This document shows, in pieces, positions 8,652 to 18,744 of a DNA stretch of 64,000 nt. Both the position numbers and the translations under genes were made by a program. Where the stretch lies: the NCBI RefSeq assembly GCF_000331305.1, contig NZ_KB217478.1, positions 6,497,646 to 6,561,645 of the forward strand. The letters are read 5' to 3'. Source of the stretch: Calothrix sp. PCC 7103 (GTDB lineage: Bacteria; Cyanobacteriota; Cyanobacteriia; Cyanobacteriales; Nostocaceae). The notes under the pieces were generated by a model, which was not told where the DNA came from, ran no database searches, and was given only the letters and a program-made list of their open reading frames with translations. Each line of letters starts with the position of its first letter. The first letter of the stretch is position 1.

Positions 8652-10727
8652 ATGAGTAAAAATCAAATTTTGTCTCAAACGCTTTTATTATCGTGCTTTT
8701 TACTACTTGCTCCTCTTAGAATTAATGCACAAATTATACCTGACAATACTTTGGGAATAGAAGCGTCAAAACTTACACCTAATGTACAACTACAAGGTGC
8801 CTCAACTGATTTAATTAATGGTGGCGCCCAACGTGGTAGTAATTTATTTCATAGTTTTACACAATTTAATATTAATGATGGTCAACGAGTTTACTTTGGC
8901 AATCCGTCGGGAGTAGTCAATATATTGACCCGTGTAACAGGTGGTCAAGCTTCTAATATTTCAGGAATATTGGGTGTAGATGGCGCTGCAAATTTATTTC
9001 TGATTAATCCCAATGGAATTGTGTTTGGTCAAAATGCACGGTTAGATATACGTGGTTCATTTGTAGGGACAACGGCAAATGGTGTACGGTTTGGCAACCA
9101 GGGGGTTTTTAGTGCGACAAACCCGGAGGCGCCTGGTTTGTTAACTATTAATCCTTCGGCGTTATTTTTTAACCAAATTAATCCTAATTCTCAAGGAATT
9201 ATTAACCGAATTCGTCCAAATAGTAATGATGCTTTAGTTACTAGTTCATTTTCACCTCAACAAGGAAGCCGTTATTGGGTAGGTGGGAATGTCACGTTTG
9301 ATGATGGTCAATGGGGTGTGGCAAATAACCGTGCAGAATTAGGTGGACTTGCGGGAGTTGGTAGCGTTGGGTTAATTGGAAGTGGTAATCAGATAGAGTT
9401 AACTTTCCCAGAAAGTGTATCAAGGGCAGATGTATTATTTCAAAAAAACGCCTTCCTTTTTACAACAGGAGGGGGTGCAATAAAAGTTAACGCTCGTAAC
9501 CTCAGCCTTTCTGGGAATAGCTCTATTAGTACGCTTCTTTTGGCAGGAGAAAGTCAAGCAGGTTTTGCTGCTTCTGATGTAGTTGTTAATGCAACTGGTG
9601 ATGTTACGTTAGATGGTCTTAGTACCATTTCAAATTTGGGTTTGCAAAACTCTTTAGGTGATACCGGAAATATTGCAATTAATGCTCAATCTATTCGCCT
9701 CACAAATCAAAGCTTTATTGTGAATAATACTCAGAAAAATCGGGGGAATATTATTTTAAATGCTAAAGATAATATCAGTCTTGACGACAATAGTATTATT
9801 AATACTAATGGTATATTAAATTCGATAGGTAAATCTGGTGATATTGAAATTAGAACGAGAACCCTCACCCTTGATGGTGATAATGCTTTCATCAATTCTT
9901 CAAATCTTAATCAGGGAGAAAGTGGCGACATTCGTATCATTGCCGATGAATCAATCTTATTAAATGGTCGTGCTTTAATTTCATCTGCCAGCACTGGTCA
10001 AGAAGATAGTGGCAATATCGAACTTCAAACACAATTACTTACGCTCACTAACGGTGGAAGAATTAGTACACAATCATCAGGACGTGGTAGTGGTGGAAAT
10101 TTATTAATTAACGCTTTAGATTCGGTTAATTTAAGTGGCTCAACAACATTTATTAATCCACAAACAGGAGAGACAGTCATTACAGGAAGTAGACTAGAGA
10201 CCAGCGCTTTCAGTACTGGAAATAGTGGGCAACTAACTATTAATACGAAACGATTGAGCATTAATGACGGTGGAGATATTACCACTAGAGCTTTGCGTGG
10301 TCGTGGAGGAAATTTGACCATAAATGCCAAAGAGTCTGTAGAGGTTATTGGTAATTCATCTAATGCTTCCAGCACTATCTCTACTAATGCTTTTGGGTCT
10401 TTTGATGCGGGAATTCTTAATATTAGTGCAGGTCGTTTAAGTATTCGTGATGGTGGAGTAGTTACAACTTTCACATTTGGTACAGGCAAAGGAGGAAATT
10501 TGACGATAGATGTCAAAGACTCAGTAGAGGTTGTGGGTCGCTCACCTAGCTTACCCATTGGTCTCAGCAATATTACTACTACTACTTTTGGGTCTGGAGA
10601 TGCAGGAAGTATGACGATTAACGCAGGTAGTCTCAAGGTTCACTCAGGGGGACGAGTTAGTACTTCTACCTTTGCTCAAGGTAAGGGAGGAAATTTAACT
10701 GTTAATGCTGACCGTGGCATAGAACTA
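8652..10727 (+). pseudogene. Two-partner-secretion haemagglutinin-like exoprotein, 5' part (IS-interrupted)
   Basis: A signal peptide (residues 1-26, cleavage near INAQ) is followed by the TPS secretion domain of filamentous-haemagglutinin type (about 30-260), with hallmarks NPNGIVFGQNARLDIRGSF and a VYFGNPSGVVNILTRVTGG block. Glycine/asparagine-rich beta-helix repeats follow (GGNLTINAKESVEV-type units about every 60-70 residues). Such proteins cross the outer membrane through a TpsB porin; no tpsB is in this window. The reading frame is cut after codon 692 (CTA, 10725-10727) by an insertion element and resumes at 12482. The native product would be about 1056 residues. As it stands, translation runs about 21 codons into the element. 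Confidence 0.9.
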
Positions 10728-10863
10728 AGGGACTTCCAAAAAATAAAATCACCAAAGGCAGATAATCATAATCATTGTCAAAGATTATGAGTGATCAGCA
10801 CTTCAAGGTTATACCGTTTTGTAGTAAATTGAGTTATTGGTAATATTTTGGGTACAACGTGTA

Positions 10864-12218
10864 ATGTCAATACAATTAACTGAATCTGTCAAAAAAATGC
10901 TAGCAGAAACAGCACTTAAATTAAAGGGCGCATTCAAACGGCGTTTTCAAGCGCAAACAGTTTTAGAGTTAGGTCATGGAGGCTCTTTGTTGGTGCAAAA
11001 AGAGTTAGGATGGGACAGAGGTACTATTAAAAAAGGAATTAAAGAATTAAAAAGTGGTATTACTTGCATCGATAACTATAGCGCAAGAGGAAGAAAAAAA
11101 TAGAAAAAGATTTACCGTCTCTTTTGTCAGATATAAAAAGTTTAGTTGATAGTCAAAGTCAAATAGACCCAAGCTTTAAAAGCGATAGACTCTATACCCG
11201 TTTGAGCGCTGCTGAAATTAGAAATCAATTAATTAAACAATTTGGATATACGAATAAAGAATTACCAACTAGTGAGACTATTCGTATCAAATTAAATGAA
11301 TTAAAATACTCTCTGAAAAGAGTCGCAAAAATAAAACCAAAAAAAAACTCCCAGAAACCGACGAAATTTTTGAACAAATAGCAATTATTAATTCGGATGC
11401 TGATAATGATCCAACAGTTTTACGTTTAAGTTTGGATGCGAAAGCAAAAGTTAAAGTAAGTAGGTGGACGGGAAAATTTACCGCTATGTAACGAAATGTA
11501 AATAGGCTATAATCCTTTCACAGTATGCCTTTAGCGCTCTTAACCGGAAAACCCCAAGTGTGGTTTATTTCCACCCACCTACTTAGGTGATTTTGACCGG
11601 GGTGGAAAAAATCGTGTGCCGACTAAGGCAGCCGACCATGATTTTCAACCTAAAAATGTAGTAACTCCTTACGGGATATTAGTTCCAGAGTTTGATGAGC
11701 TATTTTTATACTTGACTGAATCGAAAATCACAAGTGATTTCATTGTTGATGTTTTAGAAGATTTTTGGATATCACAAAAGCATAGATTCGCAAATGTAAA
11801 AACACTTGTATTGAATCAGGATAACGGTCCAGAAAATCATTCACACCGCACTCAATTTATGAAAAGAATTGTGGAGTTAGCCAAGAAACATGATTTAAAT
11901 ATACGTTTGGCTTATTATCCCCCATATCACAGTAAATATAATTCAATTGAAAGAGCTTGGGCAGTTTTAGAAAACCATTGGAACGGTAATATATTAGATG
12001 AAATAGAAACAGTAGTCAAATTTGCTGAATCTATGAAGTGGAATGGAAATCAACCTATTATCAAGATAGTTACTGAAACTTATAATACAGGAATTAAATT
12101 AACAAAAAAAGCCATGAATCAACTAGAGAAAGAATTTATACGCATGGCTAATATGACTGAAGAAAAATTATATAATTTAGGTCGATGGTTTGTTGATATA
12201 TGTTTTAACAATACATAA
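10864..12218 (+). pseudogene. ISAzo13-family transposase, broken
   Basis: Three reading-frame pieces together resemble an ISAzo13-type DDE transposase. Piece 1 (ATG 10864, residues MSIQLTESVKKML to ARGRKK) stops at 11101. Piece 2 continues in the -1 frame as IEKDLPSLLSDIKSL to 11339. A further -1 shift in a 9-A run gives KLPETDEIFEQIAI and LRLSLDAKAKVKV. Piece 3 (from 11586) starts GDFDRGGKNRVPTKAADHDF and contains VLNQDNGPENHSHRT and YYPPYHSKYNSIERAWAVLE, the catalytic-core motifs of the family. The MITE at 11459-11583 lies between pieces 2 and 3. The first shift could be programmed; with the MITE present the gene cannot give a full transposase. Confidence 0.85.
11459..11583. mobile_element. 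125-bp MITE inserted in the transposase gene
   Basis: Terminal inverted repeats AGTAGGTGG / CCACCTACT flank a non-coding core. Direct TA duplications lie at 11457-11458 and 11584-11585. Deleting the element plus one TA (127 bases) rejoins the transposase frame exactly (VKV-GDFDRGG). TA duplication and the terminal sequence point to mobilisation by an IS630/Tc1-type transposase encoded elsewhere. A diverged relative is at 24772-24893. Confidence 0.87.
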
Positions 12219-12478
12219 TTAATTGTTTAAAACCACTTTTGAATTATAATATTGACTGCTTATTAGTGAAATGAACATATGTGAAAGACAAATATAAATC
12301 TGCTTCCAATCCAAACATTGGGGTGAATTTTAGTTGGAATTTTGCCGTTAATCAGCCGATTTTTAAGACGAAAGTTTGAAGAAATAGGTACATTATGACT
12401 TCATTGTGTGATTATCATTCTCATTAAAGATCAGGTTCTTCCTAAATTGTTTTTGAAGAATTATTTTTCTGGAAGTCC

Positions 12479-13576
12479 CTAGGTTCAACAGGAGATGCGG
12501 GAAATTTGAAACTTGATACTCAAAATTTAATAGTGCGGGATGGAGCGCAGGTTTTAGCAAATACATTTAGTTCTGGTCGAGGCGGAAATTTAACTGTAAA
12601 TGCTAATAGTGGAGTGCAACTAATTGGTAAGTCGGCGAATAGTGGCTTTGTTAGTGGTTTATTTGCTTCTGCTGAAAGTGGCTCAACCGGGGATGCAGGA
12701 GATTTAATAGTTAACACCAGAAATTTACTAGCGCGTGGTGGTGCTGGTGTGTTTGTGGGTAGTGATGGGACAGGCAATGCAGGTATTCTCACTGTTAATG
12801 CTGATATTACCCGCTTAGATAATAAAGCTTCTTTCAACGCTAACACTCGCAGTCCCAACAAAGACTCAAATAGAGAACAAGCAACTATCAATCTTAATAC
12901 CCAAGCTTTAATTCTCCGTCGTGGTAGCAACATAACTACTAATGCTCAAGGCGCCAACGTCATCGGTGGTAATATCAACATTGATGCTGACGTACTAGCA
13001 GCTTTTGAAAACAGTGACATTGGCGCCAACTCTACCGACTTTCGCGGTGGTCGAGTCAAAATTATATCCCAAGGTATCTTTGGTACACAAGCTCGTGATT
13101 TTACTACTTCTGAAAGCGATATTACAGCAACAGGCGCCAGTCCAGATTTGATTGGTAGTACAGAAATTAATACCCCTGATGTTGACTCTACTCAAGCAAT
13201 AATAGAACTACCAGAAGAAGTTGTTGATGCGACTAGAAGGGTAGCTCAAATTTGCCCTGTGAATCCTGGTGATAAACTTTTAGGCGAATTTACTATTACT
13301 GGACGTGGTAGTTTGCCCCCAAGTCCTTTGGAACTTTTACCAGGTACAATTAGTACTATGTCGCTTGCAACTTTAGACAATAATATTAGTAACATATCAA
13401 ACACATATAAAATCGCTTTTCAAGAGCTAAATTCTCAAAACACAATAATTGAAGCGCAAGGCTGGGTTAAGAGTACTGATGGGAGCGTAGTTCTTGTTGC
13501 TCAAGTTCCTAAAGCGACACCATCCGTGCGCTTTATGATACCCAATTGTGGCATGGGCATCTCGCCTCTACAGTGA
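12479..13576 (+). pseudogene. Haemagglutinin-like exoprotein, 3' part
   Basis: Continuation of the gene starting at 8652. In frame from 12482 it reads GSTGDAGNLKLDTQNLIV and three further beta-helix repeats. It ends in the characteristic cyanobacterial C-terminus: a TPDVDSTQAIIELPEEVVDA segment, a short conserved RRVAQICP, and a terminal GMGISPLQ. There is no credible initiation codon or ribosome site just upstream; the first possible start is a TTG at 12506 inside a repeat. It is best treated as the orphaned 3' end of a disrupted gene, not as an independent gene. Confidence 0.88.
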
Positions 13577-13731
13577 CGTAATTATTTTCATAGGCACAGT
13601 GGCTATAACGAATGGTGAATTTATATAAATTAGCCAATTTTACTATAAACTAGTGTATTACTTTGATTAATTACTAATTTTTACAAATGATTAAAGGTTA
13701 ATAATCAACAAGCATGGTAATAATTCATAGG

Positions 13732-13759
13732 GCGGGCATCCTTGCCCGCTCCACAAGAG
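13732..13759. repeat. Dispersed hairpin repeat, copy 1
   Basis: GCGGGCATCCTTGCCCGC followed by the tail TCCACAAGAG. The stem GCGGGCA/TGCCCGC is perfect. Relatives with the same tail are at 29163-29190 and 38012-38067. It lies between convergent genes and may help terminate transcription. Confidence 0.75.
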
Positions 13760-13782
13760 GAGATTTATAAGTTTAATCTCTA

Positions 13783-16587
13783 CTAATGAGTTTTTAGTTT
13801 ATTTAATTGCCACTTTTTGGTAATTACAAAAACTGTGATTGCTGCTATTAAAAGCGCGGCGCCACTTGAAGGTTCTGGAATGGAGGCATTTTTTAAGGGA
13901 TTGTTGGGTTTTGTTAAGTTTTCTTTGCCTGATTCTACTTCGCGGTTAAAACGGTCTTTTTGTGCTTCGGCTTCTTTTAGTTGGCGCCGTTGTTCGTCGT
14001 TTACTAATACTATCATTGATGAGTAAGGCGTAACTATTTTAAACCTTTTCGCTAATTCATGAATTGCATCGAGTTCTGTTAGTTGTTCTAAGTTTTTCTC
14101 GCGACTTAAGCCTAATATTAATTGTCTCGCTGCTAATGAGTCGAAAGCATCGGATAATGTGGTGGTAGGGGTGGTTAATTTTTCCATGAACCATGCGTAA
14201 CCATCGATGACGCTAACGACGGTGTTACCGAGAGCAGATTTTGTTGCCTGTCGATAAAGTACTTCTTCTATATTTGTAGATACTCCCCCTCTACTACTTT
14301 CTATGGCTTTAAGCGTGTTGTCGTTGTATGCTTTAGGAAGGGCGCCTAAATGCACCATCCATAATGGAGAGGTAACGGTAGGAAAATTCTTCTTGTCGTC
14401 GGATAGTTCGTAACTACCTTCGTCTGTAACTACCAAAATGCCATCATATTTAGTATCTCCACGCAGTTTGTCAAATTGTTGTAACATTTCTTTAAGCTGC
14501 ATGGCGCCGTAAAAGGTCATTTTTGCTGGTTTAAATTGGTTGATATCATCAATTCGCTTTGGTTCTGCTCCTGGAACAGATGTAATGTATAAATCAGCAT
14601 CGTTATCTGATAGTTGATTATTGGCAAAACCTTTATTTTTAAGCCAGTTGAAGGTTTTTTCTAGTTCCTTGATGTGCGCGTTCATACTGCGGGAAGTATC
14701 TAGGACGATGGCAAAACGCTTATTTTGCGGTAATTTGTAATCTTGTTGAGCTAATGGTTTTGCTATAATTTTGTAGTTTTCTGTGGAAGCTAATAATGTT
14801 GCTTCTTTAATTTGTGGTTGAGGCGCCTTGCTTGCTGGTATATATGCTTGTAACCAATTATCTGTTTTTTGATAATTGCCGTTAAAGTTACGTTTTGTTT
14901 GTTTTGTCCAAAATATATTTCGTTTTTCGCCTAGTTGTGGTAATGCCCAACCTCCTGTATGTCGCATGACTTTGTAAGTTAGCCACATATGCATTTCCTT
15001 CGGACGGTTAGAGCTAACTTCTATTGGTGTTCTTTCGGGTGGTATAGGAAATGCACGTAACCGATAATGTCTTGGACCAACTTGTTCTAATAAAGCTGGG
15101 TCAATTGGTCTTTCTCGCTGCACTTGTTGATTGTATACTTTTTGAGCGGCGCCGCGAGGAGAAACTACATATTCAAAGCGTTTGGATAAATCTGCTGTAT
15201 CCCCTAACCAAATTCCCGTAATGACTGCACTTTCGGGTAACGAAAACGAGTAAAATACTTCTTGTACATCTCTGGTTTTGTTTTCGTAAACTTCATAAAG
15301 CTGTACATCCGCCCAGTCTCCATGCTCTTTGACTGTAACTTCTTGCTCTCGTAACCACACTTTTCTCTGATTGAGATTTAATAAACCAGCTTTGGCTTCA
15401 TCTAGGTTAGAAGTTGATTGTAAAGCATGATTAACTGCTTCTTGTTCTCCTTTTTGTATCGGTGTGTCAAAAAATTGAGCATAAAGCTTTTCTGCTTTTT
15501 CTACGTCACTCTCTTTACCTTTGTACAAAAATGGTGACATCAATTGGTTGTAGAAATTTTGAATTTTTTTGCTAATTACAGGAGAACCAGTCATGTGGTA
15601 ATACATTGCCTCAATTTGGTTACTATCCTTAACGCTGCTGAGGTAGCGGTAATTAGATAAATAAGCATTGACTAATCCGGAGCGTATCGTTTCTGATTTG
15701 GTAAGTAATGCTTGACGGTTACTATCAGTTTGTGGAGTATTAGCAAGTAAAGAAAAAGCTTGAACTTGTGGTTGTTGTTGGAATGAGAAGAAAAGAGTTA
15801 GCGTACAAATTGAAACTCCTAAAAATCCTGCGAATGCCTTTTTTACTCCATACTGTGCAGCGAAAGCTTTTAATATACTAATTCCGGATACAGTATATAA
15901 ATATGCTAGCATTAACGGCATTGCCACAAAGAGCGAACAAGTTAAACCAAATAGTATTAAGCTCGAAGGTATCCACCCAAAAATGACCAACCCTGGAGAG
16001 TATGTAAATGCGTTCCAGAGGTCAATAGCCCACTGAAATTTAAGGAATGCTGTTATTGACCAAGCTGCTACAGGTATTGCATAAAAACATAGTATGGCGC
16101 CAGCGTATATACCGAAAAACAGCATCAAACTATGTGCTAGCATTTGTACCCATGCTATACTCCGCTTTTCACCTGCATATCCATATAGCATTTCCATCGC
16201 GAAAGCGGTAATACAAATTACTACACTTCCAAGAATCTGGATACTAGCAGGTGTAAGCTCTCGGAATATAAATAACCGCAATACACACAGTAAAACTAAA
16301 GGCGCCTCTACACCATAAAATAATCGCAGTAATTCGCCAGGTTGTCTACTAAATTGAGAGGCGCCGACAACAGTACAAGCTAAAGGTACTAATATTAACG
16401 TCGTTAAAGATATACAAAACTCAATAGGAATCTGTCCTGCAAAAGTTGCTAATATTAGGAATATGCCAATGAACGGCAAAATACCCAAATATACAACCGA
16501 CAGAAAAATCAGATTCCAGCTCCAAAAGATCAGGTGAGGTATTGTACTCAGTAGGACATTTAGTAGGACATTTAATTTTTTTTTCAT
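13783..16587 (-). CDS. TIGR02921-type PEP-CTERM integral membrane protein with VIT and vWA domains
   Basis: 934 residues. About seven or eight hydrophobic segments fill residues 10-290. A VIT-like domain follows (about 395-545; WLREQEVTVKEHGDWADVQL and VFYSFSLPESAVITGIWLGD), then a von Willebrand A domain from about 625 whose metal site is intact (Asp630 in VLDTSRSM). A charged coiled stretch precedes the sorting tag: IPEPSSG, a hydrophobic helix and a lysine-containing end, the PEP-CTERM layout recognised by exosortase. No exosortase gene is in the window. The family occurs with exopolysaccharide/exosortase systems; the exact function is unknown. The start ATG at 16585-16587 is followed directly by a lysine-rich segment and the first membrane helix. 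Confidence 0.9.
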   Translation of the reverse strand: MKKKLNVLLNVLLSTIPHLIFWSWNLIFLSVVYLGILPFIGIFLILATFAGQIPIEFCISLTTLILVPLACTVVGASQFSRQPGELLRLFYGVEAPLVLLCVLRLFIFRELTPASIQILGSVVICITAFAMEMLYGYAGEKRSIAWVQMLAHSLMLFFGIYAGAILCFYAIPVAAWSITAFLKFQWAIDLWNAFTYSPGLVIFGWIPSSLILFGLTCSLFVAMPLMLAYLYTVSGISILKAFAAQYGVKKAFAGFLGVSICTLTLFFSFQQQPQVQAFSLLANTPQTDSNRQALLTKSETIRSGLVNAYLSNYRYLSSVKDSNQIEAMYYHMTGSPVISKKIQNFYNQLMSPFLYKGKESDVEKAEKLYAQFFDTPIQKGEQEAVNHALQSTSNLDEAKAGLLNLNQRKVWLREQEVTVKEHGDWADVQLYEVYENKTRDVQEVFYSFSLPESAVITGIWLGDTADLSKRFEYVVSPRGAAQKVYNQQVQRERPIDPALLEQVGPRHYRLRAFPIPPERTPIEVSSNRPKEMHMWLTYKVMRHTGGWALPQLGEKRNIFWTKQTKRNFNGNYQKTDNWLQAYIPASKAPQPQIKEATLLASTENYKIIAKPLAQQDYKLPQNKRFAIVLDTSRSMNAHIKELEKTFNWLKNKGFANNQLSDNDADLYITSVPGAEPKRIDDINQFKPAKMTFYGAMQLKEMLQQFDKLRGDTKYDGILVVTDEGSYELSDDKKNFPTVTSPLWMVHLGALPKAYNDNTLKAIESSRGGVSTNIEEVLYRQATKSALGNTVVSVIDGYAWFMEKLTTPTTTLSDAFDSLAARQLILGLSREKNLEQLTELDAIHELAKRFKIVTPYSSMIVLVNDEQRRQLKEAEAQKDRFNREVESGKENLTKPNNPLKNASIPEPSSGAALLIAAITVFVITKKWQLNKLKTH

Positions 16588-16617
16588 ATCTAGTTGTGAA
16601 AAGTGTATATATAGCTA

Positions 16618-16650
16618 AGATTCCCGACTTATTAAACAAATCGGGAATCT
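16618..16650. repeat. Perfect inverted repeat with 10-bp arms
   Basis: AGATTCCCGA and its complement TCGGGAATCT are separated by 13 bases (CTTATTAAACAAA). It lies 31 bases upstream of the TIGR02921 start codon, in its 5' region. It could be an operator, a 5'-leader hairpin or a member of the dispersed hairpins of this genome; the sequence does not decide. Confidence 0.6.
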
Positions 16651-16875
16651 CATTTTTCATTTCCTGCAATCTATCTATAACTAATGTCCCCAAATTCCTG
16701 AAGGCAATAACAGATACATCAGATTTTTACCCAATTCCAGAAAATAACTCAAATTTTTATATTAGAGCGCGTAGTATAGACATCTTGCCTATCCTACAAT
16801 TATACGAATAAACGAGACTTTAGAACTTTAGCTTTCCAAAAATTTCGTAGATTTGCTTTACTTCAATCAGAAAAT

Positions 16876-16977
16876 ATGAAAGAAGGAAGTTTGTTGATGT
16901 GCCAAGCGCACGAAACTAACAAACGTTTTCAAGTTGTGCTTGACGACATTATTCGTCTTGAAAAGCTAATAAGTTAA
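16876..16977 (+). CDS. Possible 33-residue small protein
   Basis: ATG at 16876 opens a frame reading MKEGSLLMCQAHETNKR then a helix-like LDDIIRLEKLIS, ending TAA at 16975-16977. The amphipathic, charged composition is more protein-like than random AT-rich sequence, and it ends 17 bases before a MITE, so it may be the stump of a longer gene. No family is recognised and no strong ribosome site precedes it. Coding status is uncertain. Confidence 0.25.
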   Translation: MKEGSLLMCQAHETNKRFQVVLDDIIRLEKLIS

Positions 16978-16994
16978 CTATTAGACGCCGTATA

Positions 16995-17114
16995 TATATC
17001 ATTCCTAATTGATTTGTAAAAAATGATGCTTATGTAATGAACTGCAAAGAGCGCTGCATAACGCAAAGGAAAGAAAGAAGATAAATATTTTACAAGTGAT
17101 TTCGGATTGCTATA
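16995..17114. mobile_element. MITE, TATAGCA-type, copy 1 (about 120 bp)
   Basis: Terminal inverted repeats start TATATCATTCCTAATTGATT and end in TTCGGATTGCTATA. The interior includes TAAAAAATGATGCTTATGTA and a purine-rich AAGGAAAGAAAGAAG stretch. The copy at 53389-53511 has the same order of blocks with substitutions, so both derive from one element. Non-coding. Confidence 0.8.
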
Positions 17115-17556
17115 GTAAAGAGTGTATTAATATGGTCTTTACAAAACAATACTTACAATTTCAGCTTGGTATAAAATGTAGCTTTTTAACTAAAGTTTTA
17201 TCTTAAACGTTAAATAACAGCCGCTATCATGATTCTAACTTTGATTTTTAATACGATTAACTCAAGAATTTAAAATATCCGTAATATTTTAAAGATTATA
17301 TAAACTTTTATCAGGTTAATGAAGTTTATAGTGCAGAAGCTGTATTGTGAATTAACATGGGAACTAGTCTTCTACCGCTTCAATTTTTCGCTTTTATTTA
17401 TAACAATCCAATGTGATTGGTATAACCCGATAATAGCCTGTCATTCACTATTCTTATTTGTCAATTTTGATATTCATTAATAAGTAAGAGTATTTTTGGC
17501 GCATTGGCTTACGCATATAAACCGGGTTTTAGTTTGAATGGAGTCATTAAATACCC

Positions 17557-18636
17557 ATGAGTACTCAACATATTAAAGACCAGTTAGTGACAATTTGGGA
17601 AAAAGCTTTGGATGTTCATCCTATTAGTGTTAAAGATAACTTTTTTGATTTAGGTGGAGATTCGATACTTGCAGTTGAAATTTTTGGGCAAATCGAAAAA
17701 CAGCTTGCTAAAAAACTTCCCCTTGCGACACTTTTACAAGCGGAGACTATAGAAGAAATTGCCGCAATTATTACTCTTCAAATTGCTGGAAAAGAAAAAA
17801 TATCTTGGTCATCGTTAGTTACAATTCAACCAAATGGCACCAAACCACCTTTGTTCTTAATGCATCCACTTGGTGGAGAAACACTAGTATACCGTAAGTT
17901 GTCGATGTACTTAGGGTATGACCAACCTGTTTACGGATTACAACCAGTAGGTTTAGATGGTAATTCTCCCTATACGAGGGTCGAAGACATGGCATCATAC
18001 TACATTAAAGATATCCAAACGATTCAACCGCACGGCCCTTATTTACTTGGTGGGTATTCATTCGGAGGTATTATTGCATTAGAAATTGCCCAGCAACTGC
18101 TAAAACGCGGTGAAGAAGTGGCTTTTCTGTTCATGTTAGATACTTGTCGTCCTGGTTGCAGCACACGATTACCACTTCTCAAAAGAATTCCTATCCATAT
18201 CAAAAAAATATTAAAGCAACCCACTTATATTCGACAAAAACTTATTGGGATGAAAACTTGGAGCAAGTTTCATCTTCGAGAGCAATACAAACGTTATACT
18301 AAGATGGCGCCTAATTTCCGACAAATCGCGCTGAATTTACCTGATTCGGATGAGCATTTAAATATCCTACAAGCAAACGCTACCGCATTATCGCAGTATT
18401 GCTTCCAACAAAAATATCCTGGTCAATTAACCTTGTTTCGGACTAGCGATGAAAATCGTGATGATAATGCTGTAGGTATAAAATATGACCCTGAGTTTGG
18501 CTGGAAAGACGTTTTTGTAGGGGGAATAGATATTTATCATGTACCGGGTTCTCATTTAACACTACTTGATGAACCCCATGTAGAAGTGATTGCACAAAAG
18601 CTCAAAGCATGTCTAGCAAGCTTGCTAATTCTTTGA
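17557..18636 (+). CDS. Stand-alone carrier protein-thioesterase didomain (NRPS-type)
   Basis: 359 residues. An N-terminal peptidyl/acyl-carrier domain (5-75) has the phosphopantetheine site FFDLGGDSILA (Ser36). A type-I thioesterase follows (about 95-355): nucleophile Ser168 in GGYSFGG, Asp195 in LFMLDTCRPG and a C-terminal His333 in PGSHLTLL. This pair is normally the end of the last module of a nonribosomal peptide synthetase, where it releases the product. Here no adenylation, condensation or ketosynthase domain precedes it, and the gene has its own start, preceded by a GGAG box. It may act in trans with a distant synthetase or be the surviving end of a lost cluster. All active residues are present. 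Confidence 0.9.
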   Translation: MSTQHIKDQLVTIWEKALDVHPISVKDNFFDLGGDSILAVEIFGQIEKQLAKKLPLATLLQAETIEEIAAIITLQIAGKEKISWSSLVTIQPNGTKPPLFLMHPLGGETLVYRKLSMYLGYDQPVYGLQPVGLDGNSPYTRVEDMASYYIKDIQTIQPHGPYLLGGYSFGGIIALEIAQQLLKRGEEVAFLFMLDTCRPGCSTRLPLLKRIPIHIKKILKQPTYIRQKLIGMKTWSKFHLREQYKRYTKMAPNFRQIALNLPDSDEHLNILQANATALSQYCFQQKYPGQLTLFRTSDENRDDNAVGIKYDPEFGWKDVFVGGIDIYHVPGSHLTLLDEPHVEVIAQKLKACLASLLIL

Positions 18637-18744
18637 TATTAGAACAGGCGCCAAAGCCTGTTCTAAGGTTATACTTTCTTTGTACACTGCCATAATTATT
18701 GCAATGCTTACCCCTGGCTTTGATTTTTTGCACGATTACGCTCT

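Larger units (their letters stand above)
10728..12478 (+). mobile_element. ISAzo13-like insertion sequence disrupting the haemagglutinin gene
   Basis: Ends are inverted repeats: GGGACTTCCAAAAAATAA on the left, and the complement of the right end reads GGGACTTCCAGAAAAATAA. Flanking CTA (10725-10727 and 12479-12481) can be read as a CTA or TA duplication; with TA the right end is 12479. Removing the element and one copy restores a continuous haemagglutinin frame, giving the repeat-like junction GIEL-GSTGDAGNL. The element carries one transposase gene broken by two A-runs and a MITE. It has no GGCGCC, unlike most of the window. Confidence 0.88.
16588..17556. other. 969-bp intergenic region between divergent genes
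   Basis: AT-rich DNA holding a perfect hairpin (16618-16650), a 33-codon reading frame (16876-16977) and a MITE (16995-17114). The last 440 bases before the carrier-thioesterase gene are AT-rich; I see no clear regulatory site there apart from a GGAG ribosome-site candidate near 17539-17542. Confidence 0.7.

Noticed and set aside
10025-10636. A 203-codon minus-strand frame opposite the haemagglutinin gene.
   Set aside because: It mirrors the repetitive beta-helix coding DNA of the plus strand, is low in complexity, has no start signal and no family; it is an antisense shadow.
12479-13576. Independent short haemagglutinin gene starting at 12506.
   Set aside because: The start would be a TTG inside a repeat without a ribosome site, and the frame joins perfectly with the upstream part once the IS is removed.
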